DNA of 64,000 nucleotides from Rudaea sp. GTDB taxonomy: Bacteria > Pseudomonadota > Gammaproteobacteria > Xanthomonadales > Rhodanobacteraceae. The stretch lies in the NCBI GenBank assembly GCA_031291055.1, contig JARLJU010000017.1, positions 124,001-188,000 on the forward strand. The letters are read 5' to 3'. Position numbers and translations under genes: made by a program. Positions 46,467 to 57,100 of the stretch are shown here, in pieces; the first letter of the stretch is position 1, and each line of letters starts with the position of its first letter. The notes beneath the pieces are model-generated. The model was given only the letters and a program-made list of their open reading frames with translations. It was not told where the DNA came from and did no database searches.

Positions 46467-49400
46467 ATGTCCCCCAAGTTCGTCCATCTCCACATCCACA
46501 GCGACTTCTCGCTGGTCGATTCGACCATCCGCCTTCCGGACAAGCCCGAATACGGCGATCCGGCCAAGGCACCGCGGCCGAATCTGATCAGCCGGGCAGT
46601 CCAGCTGCGCCTGCCAGCGCTGGCCTTGACCGACCAGAGCAATCTGTTTGCCCTGGTCAAGTTCTACCGCGCCGCGGAAGTAGCCGGCATCAAGCCCATC
46701 GCCGGCGCGGACCTGTGGATCGCCAACGCCTCTGATACACAACGCCCGACCCGGCTCACGGTGCTGTGCCGGAACCACGCCGGCTATCTGAATCTGGCGC
46801 GTCTGATCTCGCGCAGCTACATCGAAGGGCGTCGCGGCGATCACGCGCTGATCGACGCAGCATGGTTCGACGGGCACAGCGACGGCCTCATCGCGCTGGC
46901 CGGACGCGGCAGCGATATCGGCCAGCTGCTGCTCGCCGGCAAGCACGAGGCCGCGCTGGGCCGTACGCATGAATGGCTGCGTCGCTTCGATGACCGCTGG
47001 TATGTGGAGATCACCCGTACCGGCCATGCCGACGAGGCGGCTGGCTTCGCCGCAGCGCTGGAACTGGCCGCCACGGCGGGCTGCCCGGTCGTGGCCAGCA
47101 ACGACGTACGCTTTCTCGACCGCGAAGACGCCGAGGCACACGAGGCGCGCGTATGCATCCAGCAGGGCCGCCTGCTCAATGATCCAAAGCGTCCGCGCGA
47201 CTATACGGCGGAGCAGTATCTGAAGTCGCCGGACGAGATGGCCGCGCTTTTCGCCGACCTGCCGGAAGCCTTGGCCAACAGTGTCGAAATAGCAAAACGC
47301 TGCAACCTGGAACTGGCTTTCGGCACCTATCACTTGCCCGCCTTTCCGGCGCCTGCCGAGCACACGATCGATTCGTACATCCGCGCGCAGGCCGGTGCCG
47401 GTCTGGATGGGCGATTGCGCAAATACGCGCCGGCAGCGGGCTTCACCGCCGCGGACTACGCGCAACGACTGCACACCGAGCTCGATGTCATCATAAAGAT
47501 GGGCTTTGCGGGCTATTTCCTGATCGTCGCCGACTTCATCAACTGGGCCAAGCAGCAGGATATTCCGGTCGGTCCCGGCCGCGGTTCCGGCGCCGGTTCC
47601 GTGGTCGCCTGGAGCCTGGGCATCACCGATCTGGATCCGTTGCGCTACGGCCTGCTGTTCGAGCGATTCCTGAACCCGGAACGCGTATCGATGCCGGACT
47701 TCGACGTCGATTTCTGCATGGACCGGCGCGACGAGGTGATCGACTACGTTGCGCAAAAATATGGCCGCGACAAGGTCAGCCAGATCATCACCTACGGCAC
47801 GATGGCGGCCAAGGCGGTGCTACGCGACGCCGGCCGGGTACTCGGCATGGGTTACACCCAGGTCGACCAGATTGCCAAACTCATTCCATTGCGGCCGACC
47901 GATCCGCTGTCGCTGGACGACATCCTTGGCCGCAGCAAGAAGGCGCGCGAGGATTCCGGGCGCATCGTCGCCGAATTCAAGGCACGCTACGAAGCCGAAG
48001 ACGATGTGCGCGACCTGGTCGACCTGGCGCTCAAGCTCGAGGACCTGACCCGCAACGCCGGCAAGCACGCCGGCGGCGTGGTGATCGCGCCATCGGCGCT
48101 GACCGAATTCGCCCCGCTCTACAGCGAAGACGGCGGCGGCGGGGTAGTCACGCAATTCGACAAGGACGACGTCGAGGCGGTCGGGCTGGTGAAGTTCGAC
48201 TTCCTCGGCCTGCGCACGCTGACCATCATCGACTGGGCGGTGAAGGCGGTGAACTTGCGCCGCGCGGCGAATGGCGAAGCGGCGCTCGATATCGCTGCAC
48301 TGCCGCTCGACGACAGTGCCGTGTATACTTTGCTGAAAAATGCACAAACTATCGCGGTGTTCCAGCTGGAAAGCCGTGGCATGCAGGGCATGCTCAAGGA
48401 TGCCGCGCCCGATTGCTTCGAGGACATCATCGCCCTGGTGTCGCTGTATCGCCCGGGCCCGATGGAGCTGATCCCGAGCTATTGCGCACGCAAGCACGGC
48501 CGTGAGCCGATCGAGTATCCGGATCCGCGCGTCGAACCGGTGCTGCGCGAGACCTACGGCATCATGGTCTATCAGGAACAGGTCATGCAGATGGCGCAGA
48601 TCGTCGGCGGTTACACGCTCGGCGGCGCCGACCTGTTGCGCCGTGCCATGGGCAAGAAGAACGCCGCCGAGATGGCCAAGCACAGAGAGCTGTTCAGCGA
48701 AGGTGCCGCGACGAACGGCCTCAGCGCGGCGCGGGCGGATGCGATCTTCGATTTGATGGAGAAATTTGCCGGCTACGGTTTCAACAAGTCGCACGCCGCC
48801 GCCTATGCGCTGATCACCTACCAGACCGCATGGCTGAAGGTGCACTATCCGGCTGAATTCATGGCCGCGGTGCTGTCCTCGGACATGGACAACACCGACA
48901 AGGTGGTGAATTTCCTTGGCGAAGCGCGGACGCTCGGTCTGACCGTGCTGCCGCCGGACATCAATGCGTCGCGCTATATGTTCGAGGCTCTGGCTCCCGC
49001 AACCACGGACGCGCGCTCGGATACGGTCCGCTATGGTCTGGGCGCGGTCAAAGGCGTCGGCCACGGTGCGGTCGAAGCGATCGTGCAGGCGCGCGAACGC
49101 CGGGGGCCATTCCACGACCTGGCCGACTTCTGTCAGCGCGTCGACGCGCAGAAAATAAACAAACGCACGCTCGAAGCACTGATTCTGTGCGGTGCAATGG
49201 ATGCGCTCGCGGCCAACCGCGCCAGCCTGATGGCGCAGTTGCCGGAAGCCGTGCGCGCCGCCGAACAGCAGGCGCGCGACGTGCAAGCCGGGCAGCACGA
49301 TATCTTCGGCGCCACCGGTCCGGCTGCGATCGCCGCACCGACGCTGGCGCAAGTCGAGGATTGGCCGGTCGAACGTCGCCTTGCCGGCGAGCGCGATACG

Positions 49401-50042
49401 CTCGGCCACTATCTGTCCGGTCACCCGACCAATGCCTGGCGCGATCTGATCGGCAAGATCGCGACCTGCCCGATCGGCGAGATCGATCGCCACCACAAAC
49501 CTGCGCAAGGCGAACGCCGCCATCGCTTCGCCGATCTGCAGCCATTCACCTTGATCGGCAGCGTAATCGGCATCCGCAAACAGGGCGACAGCCGCGCGTT
49601 CGTGCAGGTCGAGGATTTCTCCGGCAGATTCGAGGCGGTGCTTTACCGCGAAACCTGGCTCGAGTTCGGGCCCTTGCTGACGCGCGACGCCATCCTGGTC
49701 TTCGAGGGCGGCCTTTCGGTCGATGATTTTTCTGGCGGCTACCAGCTGCGCACGCAACGCGTCACTGCCATTGCCGCCGTCTGCGAGCGTCAGGCACGCC
49801 TGCTGCGCCTGCGCCTGAACGGCATCGATGCGAATTTTTCCCGACGGCTGCAGGCGGCCTTGAGCGCGCATCGCGGTGGCGCAACCTGCGTACGCCTGAA
49901 CCTGCGCAACGCCGATGCGCAGGGCGAGATCGAGCTCGGCGCGGAATGGCGCGTCCGCGCCAGCCCTGCATTGCGCCAGGCGCTGGAAAGCCTCGATGGC
50001 GTGCTCGCCGCCGATCTGGTCTATGGGCCGGCAGGCAACTGA
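46467..50042 (+). CDS. dnaE: DNA polymerase III alpha subunit
   Basis: 1191 residues (E. coli 1160), the replicative polymerase. The N-terminal PHP domain starts HLHIHSDFSLVDSTIR. The polymerase active site has PDFDVDFCMDRRDEVIDY with two catalytic Asp, after the primer-contact block GPGRGSGAGSVVAWSLGI. The fingers carry GFNKSHAAAYALITYQTAWL. A helix-hairpin-helix segment, an OB-fold (FTLIGSVIGIRKQGDSRAFV) and a C-terminal tail complete it. The ATG gives the usual MSPKFVHLHIHS start. Confidence 0.97.
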   Translation: MSPKFVHLHIHSDFSLVDSTIRLPDKPEYGDPAKAPRPNLISRAVQLRLPALALTDQSNLFALVKFYRAAEVAGIKPIAGADLWIANASDTQRPTRLTVLCRNHAGYLNLARLISRSYIEGRRGDHALIDAAWFDGHSDGLIALAGRGSDIGQLLLAGKHEAALGRTHEWLRRFDDRWYVEITRTGHADEAAGFAAALELAATAGCPVVASNDVRFLDREDAEAHEARVCIQQGRLLNDPKRPRDYTAEQYLKSPDEMAALFADLPEALANSVEIAKRCNLELAFGTYHLPAFPAPAEHTIDSYIRAQAGAGLDGRLRKYAPAAGFTAADYAQRLHTELDVIIKMGFAGYFLIVADFINWAKQQDIPVGPGRGSGAGSVVAWSLGITDLDPLRYGLLFERFLNPERVSMPDFDVDFCMDRRDEVIDYVAQKYGRDKVSQIITYGTMAAKAVLRDAGRVLGMGYTQVDQIAKLIPLRPTDPLSLDDILGRSKKAREDSGRIVAEFKARYEAEDDVRDLVDLALKLEDLTRNAGKHAGGVVIAPSALTEFAPLYSEDGGGGVVTQFDKDDVEAVGLVKFDFLGLRTLTIIDWAVKAVNLRRAANGEAALDIAALPLDDSAVYTLLKNAQTIAVFQLESRGMQGMLKDAAPDCFEDIIALVSLYRPGPMELIPSYCARKHGREPIEYPDPRVEPVLRETYGIMVYQEQVMQMAQIVGGYTLGGADLLRRAMGKKNAAEMAKHRELFSEGAATNGLSAARADAIFDLMEKFAGYGFNKSHAAAYALITYQTAWLKVHYPAEFMAAVLSSDMDNTDKVVNFLGEARTLGLTVLPPDINASRYMFEALAPATTDARSDTVRYGLGAVKGVGHGAVEAIVQARERRGPFHDLADFCQRVDAQKINKRTLEALILCGAMDALAANRASLMAQLPEAVRAAEQQARDVQAGQHDIFGATGPAAIAAPTLAQVEDWPVERRLAGERDTLGHYLSGHPTNAWRDLIGKIATCPIGEIDRHHKPAQGERRHRFADLQPFTLIGSVIGIRKQGDSRAFVQVEDFSGRFEAVLYRETWLEFGPLLTRDAILVFEGGLSVDDFSGGYQLRTQRVTAIAAVCERQARLLRLRLNGIDANFSRRLQAALSAHRGGATCVRLNLRNADAQGEIELGAEWRVRASPALRQALESLDGVLAADLVYGPAGN

Positions 50043-50088
50043 CCGCCCCGGCCCGGTACCGCAGGACACGGCGCGCGCCACAAGCCGT

Positions 50089-50094
50089 TATACT
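50089..50094 (+). promoter_or_regulatory. Possible -10 element for accA
   Basis: TATACT, 32 bp upstream of the accA ATG in the 84-bp gap after dnaE, in the same spacing as the TATACT before frr. No good -35 is visible. Confidence 0.4.
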
Positions 50095-50126
50095 GCGTCC
50101 TTTGCTTTGCGCCACATCTTCCGCGA

Positions 50127-51086
50127 ATGAATCCCAACTTCCTCGATTTTGAACAACCGATTGCCGAGCTCGAGGGCAAGATCCAGGAGCTTCGCCACGC
50201 CAGCCACGACCGCGCGTTCAACATCGACGACGAAGTCACGCGCCTGCGCGACAAGCTGCGCCACAAGACCGCGGAGATCTTTCGCAATCTCAGCCCTTGG
50301 CAGGTAGCGCAACTTGCGCGCCATCCGTCGCGCCCGTACACGCTGGACTACATCCAGACCATCTGCGAGGAATTCCATGAACTGGCCGGCGACCGCGCCT
50401 ATGCCGATGACGCAGCCATCGTCGGCGGTCCCGCACGCATCGATGGCCGCGCGGTAATGGTGATCGGCCACCAGAAGGGCCGCGACACCAAGTCCAAGAT
50501 CAGGCGCAACTTCGGCATGCCGCGCCCGGAAGGGTATCGCAAGGCGCTGCGCCTGATGCACATGGCGGAACGGTTCAAATTGCCCGTTTTCACGTTCATC
50601 GACACGCCAGGCGCCTATCCCGGTGTCGGCGCCGAGGAGCGCGGCCAAAGCGAGGCGATCGCGCGCAACCTGCTGGAAATGTCGCAACTCAAGGTGCCGA
50701 TCATCTGTACCGTGATCGGCGAAGGTGGCTCCGGCGGCGCGCTCGCGATCGGCGTCGGCGATTGCACGGTCATGCTGCAATATTCGACCTATTCAGTGAT
50801 CACGCCTGAGGGCTGCGCCTCGATCTTGTGGAAAAGTACGGAAAAGGCAAAAGATGCCGCTGATGCGCTCGGCATCACGGCGCCGCGCCTGCTCGAACTG
50901 GGCCTGATCGACAAGGTGGTGCGCGAACCGCTCGGCGGCGCGCATCGCGATCCGCACGCCATGGCGGTGCGGCTCAAGGCCGTGCTGCTCAATCAGCTCG
51001 ATGCGCTTGAACGCAGCGACGCCGCGGGCATGATCGAACAGCGCTATCGGCGCCTGCGCCGCTATGGTGCGTTCAAGACGGCGTAG
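50127..51086 (+). CDS. accA: Acetyl-CoA carboxylase carboxyltransferase subunit alpha
   Basis: 319 residues, the same as E. coli. With AccD it transfers CO2 from biotin to acetyl-CoA; accD is not in this window. [18 protein letters not shown] is the family N-terminus, and the crotonase-fold blocks [20 protein letters not shown] and [15 protein letters not shown] are intact. The 3' end is 7 bp from the convergent DUF3566-like gene. Confidence 0.97.
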   Translation: MNPNFLDFEQPIAELEGKIQELRHASHDRAFNIDDEVTRLRDKLRHKTAEIFRNLSPWQVAQLARHPSRPYTLDYIQTICEEFHELAGDRAYADDAAIVGGPARIDGRAVMVIGHQKGRDTKSKIRRNFGMPRPEGYRKALRLMHMAERFKLPVFTFIDTPGAYPGVGAEERGQSEAIARNLLEMSQLKVPIICTVIGEGGSGGALAIGVGDCTVMLQYSTYSVITPEGCASILWKSTEKAKDAADALGITAPRLLELGLIDKVVREPLGGAHRDPHAMAVRLKAVLLNQLDALERSDAAGMIEQRYRRLRRYGAFKTA

Positions 51087-51093
51087 TTCGCGA

Positions 51094-51375
51094 CTACTCC
51101 ACGTCGATCTCGATACCGCCGACAATCCCGGCGATGAGATTGTAGAGCGCGGCCCCGATCGCTCCGGCGATGAAACCGAATACGCCATACATGATCGGAA
51201 AAATGATCAGCGCGGCAATGCCGCCAACCGCGCCCAGGACGCTGGCGTTGTGGTTCACGCTGCCGAGCATGGCACCGAACAGCATGACGAAAAACGCGGC
51301 CAGCAAGCCGAACGCCGCCATCATCGCTCCCTCAAAAATCGCCAGCTTCAGCACACCGATGCGTTTGATGACCAT
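51094..51375 (-). CDS. Small membrane protein, DUF3566-like
   Basis: 93 residues from ATG 51375 with a strong GGGAGGGAG site. Two long glycine/alanine-rich helices (LAIFEGAMMAAFGLLAAFFV and IIFPIMYGVFGFIAGAIGAA) are preceded by IKRIGVLKLA. The end NLIAGIVGGIEIDVE is of the DUF3566-like type (a hydrophobic helix, then NL-x-A-x-x-GG-x-x-(I/V)). The frame upstream to 51522 is not coding. The function is unknown. It is divergent from tilS. Confidence 0.72.
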   Translation of the reverse strand: MVIKRIGVLKLAIFEGAMMAAFGLLAAFFVMLFGAMLGSVNHNASVLGAVGGIAALIIFPIMYGVFGFIAGAIGAALYNLIAGIVGGIEIDVE

Positions 51376-51480
51376 GACACTCCCTCCCGAGGATGTGATC
51401 GTCCCGCCGGAGCGGCGGAACAGTGCGACCTTAGCGCCCCGGCGATACCCCGCGCAAGCGCTTCTGGCACCATTGCGAAC

Positions 51481-52818
51481 ATGACTCTGCGAACGCTCGT
51501 CGACAGACTCGCTGTCGAACAAGCCCAGTTGCCCGCCGGCGCGATCGCCGTCGGCTTCAGCGGCGGCATGGACTCAAGCGTCCTGCTGCATGCGCTGGCG
51601 CACATCGCCGGCGTGCGTGAACGCGGCCTGCGTGCAATTCACATCGATCATGGTCTGCACACCGACAGCGGGCACTGGGCCGAACATTGTCGCGCTTTCA
51701 GCGCAAGCCTCGGCATCGCATTTGAGCCAGTTTCGATCCAGATCGCACGCGACGCAGGCACCGGACTGGAAGACGCCGCCCGCCGTGCACGGCAGGCCGC
51801 ATTTGCGGCGCATCTTGCGCCGGGAGAAATCCTCGCCCTCGCACATCACCGCGACGATCAGGCCGAAACCGTGCTGCTCAAGCTGCTGCGCGGTGCCGGG
51901 CCCGAAGGTCTGGGCGGGATGCGCGCGCTGCGGTCCGCGGGCAATTCTCACCTATGGCGTCCGCTGCTCGGGCTGGCTCGTGCGACACTCGCCGAATACG
52001 CACGCGCCAATGCGCTGGACTGGATCGACGATCCCAGCAACACCGACACGCATCTGCGCCGCAATTTCCTGCGTGCGGAAATCCTGCCGCGACTGGACCA
52101 GCGCTGGCCCGATGCGCGCGCTGCACTGGCCCACAGCGCGACCTGGGCACGCGCAGCCGCGGATCTGATCGAATCGCAAAGCATCGACGCCCTGGAAAAA
52201 CTGCGCGGTCCGGACCCGGCGACTATGCGCTGGCGCGACTGGCTCGCCTTGCCTGATGCGCTGCGCGATCCCGTGCTGCGTCGCTGGCTGCGATCATTGC
52301 GGCTGGACGAGCCTGCGCATTTGCATGTCGCGCAAATCCAGCAGCAGTTGCGCGATGCAGCGTCCGATCGCCTGCCCTGCGTGCGCTGGCAGGCCACCGA
52401 GGTGCGCCGCTACCGTGAACTGCTTTATGCGATGCGCCCTGCGCCAACGGCGCCGAAAACATGGCAGGCACGCTGGGATGGCTCAGCGCTGGGGTTGCCC
52501 GCCGGCGGCACGCTCGCCTTGCAGACCGACGCGCCACGTGATCTCGACGGCCTGGAGTTGACCGTGCGCTATCGACAGGGTGGCGAACTTCTCAAACCCG
52601 CCGGCAAGCCGCATACGCGCGAGCTGCGCCTGCTGCTGCAGGAAGCTGCAATGCCACCGTGGCTGCGCGCGCGGGTTCCGCTGATTTTCAGCCACAACGA
52701 GCTGCTTGCCGCAGGCGATCTTTTTCTCAGCGATGCCGCGCGCGACATGTTGGGCCGGCTCGGCGCGCATATCGTGTGGGAACGAGACGAGGGCTGGGAA
52801 CCGAGAGCTGCGGGCTGA
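51481..52818 (+). CDS. tilS: tRNA(Ile)-lysidine synthetase
   Basis: 445 residues (E. coli 432). It lysidinylates C34 of the CAU-anticodon tRNA-Ile so that it reads AUA. The N-type ATP-pyrophosphatase P-loop reads GFSGGMDSSVLLHALAH, followed by HIDHGLH and ALAHHRDDQAETVLLKLLRG. The C-terminal domains end at VWERDEGWEPRAAG, after which a purine-rich stretch resumes. The ATG has a weak Shine-Dalgarno. It has a 105-bp divergent region with the DUF3566-like gene. Confidence 0.95.
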   Translation: MTLRTLVDRLAVEQAQLPAGAIAVGFSGGMDSSVLLHALAHIAGVRERGLRAIHIDHGLHTDSGHWAEHCRAFSASLGIAFEPVSIQIARDAGTGLEDAARRARQAAFAAHLAPGEILALAHHRDDQAETVLLKLLRGAGPEGLGGMRALRSAGNSHLWRPLLGLARATLAEYARANALDWIDDPSNTDTHLRRNFLRAEILPRLDQRWPDARAALAHSATWARAAADLIESQSIDALEKLRGPDPATMRWRDWLALPDALRDPVLRRWLRSLRLDEPAHLHVAQIQQQLRDAASDRLPCVRWQATEVRRYRELLYAMRPAPTAPKTWQARWDGSALGLPAGGTLALQTDAPRDLDGLELTVRYRQGGELLKPAGKPHTRELRLLLQEAAMPPWLRARVPLIFSHNELLAAGDLFLSDAARDMLGRLGAHIVWERDEGWEPRAAG

Positions 52819-52910
52819 GCGCAGGGGGAGCGGAGCGCGCTATGCAATACCGCGCCTCGCACTCGCTCGACACATTGATTCCTGTGCCGCGCTGAGGTAG
52901 TTTTCGCGCC

Positions 52911-53171
52911 ATGCCTCAACCTGACAGCAAGCCTGCCGACAGCGGCCAGATCGCCGAGTTCGAAAAGTCGTTGGACGAACTGGAAAAGCTGGTTGAACGG
53001 ATGGAACAGGGCGATCAGAGTCTGGACGACTCGCTCCAGTCGTTCGAGCGCGGCGTCGCGCTGTATCGGAATTGCCAGAGTGCGCTGGAGCAGGCCGAGT
53101 TGCGCGTCAAACTTCTGTCGGACCCGCAATCTCCGGACGACGCCGAAGACTTCGGTGCCGAGACCCCGTGA
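52911..53171 (+). CDS. xseB: Exodeoxyribonuclease VII small subunit
   Basis: 86 residues. It shows the XseB pattern [19 protein letters not shown], then [13 protein letters not shown] and [15 protein letters not shown]. It partners XseA, which is not in this window. The stop overlaps the GTG start of ispA (GTGA), the usual xseB-ispA coupling. Confidence 0.94.
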   Translation: MPQPDSKPADSGQIAEFEKSLDELEKLVERMEQGDQSLDDSLQSFERGVALYRNCQSALEQAELRVKLLSDPQSPDDAEDFGAETP

Positions 53172-54097
53172 ATCGCGACAAGGCGCGATTGGCGGATCCA
53201 GTCGCCTGCGATCCACCACCCGCCCTGAACACCTACAGCGCACGCGCCGACAGTGTGCTTGCGCGCGTGCTGCCTTCGCCGGATCAAGCGCCGCAGGAAT
53301 TGCATCGCGCCATGCGCTACGCCGTACTCGGCGGCGGCAAACGCCTGCGCCCGGTGCTCGTATACGCGGTCGGCGTAGCATTGGATGCAGCACCGGAGCG
53401 GCTCGATGCGTCCGCCGCTGCGGTCGAAATCATCCATGCCTACTCACTTGTGCACGACGACCTGCCGGCGATGGACGATGACCAACTGCGTCGCGGCCGA
53501 CCCACCTGCCACGTCGCTTTCGGCGAAGCGATGGCGATCCTCGCCGGCGACGCGCTGCAGGCGCTGGCCTTCGAGGTGCTCGCCGCGGACCCGGCCATGC
53601 GTGATGACGCAAATACACATGTGGAAATGTTGCGGACGCTGGCAGCGGCCTGCGGCTCGCACGGCATGGCCGGTGGCCAGGCCCTGGACCTATCCGCGGT
53701 TGGCCAGCGCCTGACGCCGGATCAACTGGAACGCATGCACGTGCACAAGACCGGCGCACTGATCCGTGCCTCGGTACGCCTGGGAGCGCTGGCCGCACGC
53801 TGCCGCGACGATGTTCTGCTCGCCGCACTGGAACAATACGGTCATTGTGTCGGGCTCGCGTTCCAGATCCGCGACGACATCATCGATGTCGAAGGCGACA
53901 GCACGGTCATCGGCAAGACCGCCGGCAAGGACGCCGCCAATGCCAAGCCGACGTATCCTGCCATCGTCGGCATGGACGCCTCGTGTGCGCAGCTGGCGCA
54001 TCTCACCGATCGTGCCATTGCCGCGCTGCAGCCTTATGGCAGGCGCATGGACGAACTCGTCGCGCTGGCGCGGTACGTCGCCGAGCGCGAGAACTGA
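53168..54097 (+). CDS. ispA: Polyprenyl synthetase, farnesyl diphosphate synthase type
   Basis: 309 residues from a GTG at 53168 (E. coli 299). It condenses IPP with DMAPP/GPP to make farnesyl diphosphate for uppS and quinones. The first Asp-rich motif is DDLPAMDDD, the second [17 protein letters not shown] and [13 protein letters not shown] fit short-chain trans-prenyl synthases. The gene is normally followed by dxs, but here a convergent LRR gene ends 23 bp after it. Confidence 0.95.
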   Translation: MNRDKARLADPVACDPPPALNTYSARADSVLARVLPSPDQAPQELHRAMRYAVLGGGKRLRPVLVYAVGVALDAAPERLDASAAAVEIIHAYSLVHDDLPAMDDDQLRRGRPTCHVAFGEAMAILAGDALQALAFEVLAADPAMRDDANTHVEMLRTLAAACGSHGMAGGQALDLSAVGQRLTPDQLERMHVHKTGALIRASVRLGALAARCRDDVLLAALEQYGHCVGLAFQIRDDIIDVEGDSTVIGKTAGKDAANAKPTYPAIVGMDASCAQLAHLTDRAIAALQPYGRRMDELVALARYVAEREN

Positions 54098-54119
54098 AGC
54101 CTCGTCGCGGATGCGGCGC

Positions 54120-57100
54120 TTACTGACAGCCGCGCCGGTCCAGCAGACCTGGTGCGATCGGCACGATGGGTTGCGTTCCCGAGCCATAACCGGTGATCGT
54201 CGAATTCCACGACGCTGTCGCGTGCGCCGAGTCGGCGAACGTGAATTTCACCGTTCCCCACGCGTGCGAGGTAATGCCGCCCGGATCGAAATTCGGCGGG
54301 AACTGCGCACCGGGGCCGTCGATCAATTGCAAAGGTACCTGCGCGCTGTTGCCGCTGATCGTGCCCACGCCCTGCAGCCATACCGGCGCACCATTCGGGC
54401 CGAAGGCGAACCAGTCCACGGCCAGCAGGCCCGCCACCGGCAGGACCTCGAGCTCGAATCCATGTCCGACCTGCGCCGGGTTGTACCAGTTGCCCGAATA
54501 GCAGGCCTTGAGCCCGGCACCGGCCGCGTCATTCGCGGGCAAGGCCACGGACAAGAAGTGCTTGATCGGCATCGCGCCGGAATTGAATCCGGGATAGGTG
54601 CTCGTCCATTTCATCGTGCCCGTGTTGGCATCGGTGAAGGTCAGCGCAATGCTGCCCCACACATTCCCGCTCGCACGCGCTTCACCGAGCGGAAACGACA
54701 CGCCGTGGAGAATATGCACCTGGTCCATCTGCACCACGACCGTATTGGCCGCTGATCCGGCGCCGGCTTTCGGCACGCCCACGCCCTGCAACCAGACCGG
54801 TTGCCCGTTGGAGAATACAAACCAGGTGAGCACAATCGCCCTGTTGTTGCTCGCGTCCGGGTTCGTCACGTCGATCACCAGACCGTGCCCGGACTGGCCC
54901 GGATCGAACCACTGACCGCTGAAATCGCCGCTGAGACTGGGCACGGTGTTGCCGGTGATGTCGGTATTGATGCCGCCGCCCTGCGTGTAAGTGTTGCGGG
55001 CGGCGCTGCCATTGCCTTGCTGCCCATTGCTGTCGAAACCCGTGATGATGCCGTCCCCCGAGATGGACGGATTCTGGTTGGATGTGCTGCCGTCGGCGCT
55101 GCACAAGGTGCCGCCCAGCGGTTTCACCGAGAAGAAATTGGTCGTGATCGCTACCGCGCCGCACTGGTTCGCGACCGGTGCGCCCGCGACTTTGGCCAAG
55201 GACTTGTTCGAGAAGAAAGTCGCTGCGTCGGCTTGCATGACCACGGTCGTGCCATCCGCCGATATGCGCGGGTGCTCGGTGGCGAAACCCGGCACGGCGG
55301 CGTTGTCGCCGCGCATACGCCTGAGCAGGCGGCTGCCGCTTTGTGCGAGCGATACGAACACTTCCTTGCCAAGCGGGACGCCCAGGCCATCCAGGTTGGC
55401 CTCTGAGGTGAAGGCGATCACGCTGCCGTCCCCGTTCGTGCTCGGCTCGGAACTGTCGGCAGCGGCGCCCTGTCCCGTTGCCGAAGCCGTGATCGGCAGG
55501 ATTGCGCCGGTGAGCAGGATCTTGGCGGGGCTGCCCAGATCCTTGCGCACGATCTGGCGTGCCGACGTGCCGTACAGGCCCGGCGCCGACAGGCTGAACA
55601 CGACCTTGCTGCCGTCGCTGGAAAGTTTTGGCTCGCAGCTGTCGCCGGGCAATTCCTTGCCTGCGCCATCGACACTGACACGCTGCGCAGGCACGGCCGG
55701 ATTCATCGGGTCGACGAGGAAGATATCGCGTGCCGCATTGCCGTCGCCCGGTACCAGATTCGACGCCGACGAGCAGAACACCAGTTGATTGATGCCATTG
55801 GCCGAAGACAGGCTCGGCGCACCGCTGGCCGAACCGTTCGACGGCACGCCGCCCATGCCCATGTCGACCTGATGCTTGGGTTGCCCAAGGCTGCCGGCAA
55901 ACATCTGGCCCGCGGCCGCGTCCTTGGCGTTCTTGGCCGCCGTTGGCGTGAACAAGAAAGCCACCACCTTGCCATCGGGCGATATCGCCGGAAGACTTGC
56001 CGTTCCGATCAACTGATGTCCCGTGCTGTCCACGTCTTCCAGCACCAGTTGGCCTTCCGCATTCACCGAATAAATGTCCTGCCCGCCGCTGTTGACATTG
56101 CCCGCGACCAGGTCGGTCTCCTGCGACTGGAACAGCTTGATCGAGCCGTCGTTGGACAGGGCGATCTGGGTGGAATCCTTGAGGTTCGGCGCATCGCCGG
56201 CATTGGTCGATTCCGGCGTCGAACAGGTGGAATACCAGGGCGACAAACCAGTTGCCGCGTCCCAGCCGGAATTGAGCGTGAAGTTCAGTGCATTCGGACA
56301 CAGGCTGGAAAGTCCCGGCGACAGACCGTTCGGCGACGGCAGGGCCGGAATGTTCCCGCTCAGGCGATTGTTGCCCACTTCGAAAGTCTGCAGATTGGCA
56401 AGGCCGGTGAGTGCAGGAAGAGTTCCGCTCAGCGAGTTGGTCGCAGCGGCGAATTGCTGCAGATTGCCGAGTCCGACGAGCGTGGGCAGCGGTCCGCTCA
56501 GCTGATTGTCATCGACCGCGAAGACTTGCAGATTGCGCAGACCGGCCAGGGCCGGAATCGAACCGGTGAGCTGATTGAAACCGAGATAGAAATCCTGCAG
56601 GTTGCCGAGCCCGGTCAAATCCGGGATCGATCCGGAAAGCTGGTTGTAGGAAGCGTCGAACGCGCCCAGATTCGCCAGGCCGCCCAGGGCCGGAACCGTG
56701 CCCGTCAATCCATTCGAGCTGACGCTGAAATAGGCAAGATTTCCCAATCCCGCCAGCGCGGGAATCGATCCGCTCAACTGGTTGTTGCCGGCATTGAAAT
56801 CCTGAAGGTTGCCGAGGCCGCTCAGCGCCGGGATCGATCCGCTGAGTTGATTGTCGTTGATGACGAACTGCTGCAGGTTGCCAAGGCCAGTCAGCGAAGG
56901 AATCGGACCTGAGAGCGCATTGAAGCCAAGATACACCAGTTGCAACTGCGAAAGTCCACTCAACGCGGGAATCGATCCGGTGAGCTGATTGAACGACGCG
57001 TCGAACTGGACGAGCTTGCCGAGTCCCGACAATGGAGGAATCGAGCCGGTCAAGAGATTCCGCGCGGCGCTGAACGTCGACAGGTTGGTCAAGCCGGCCA

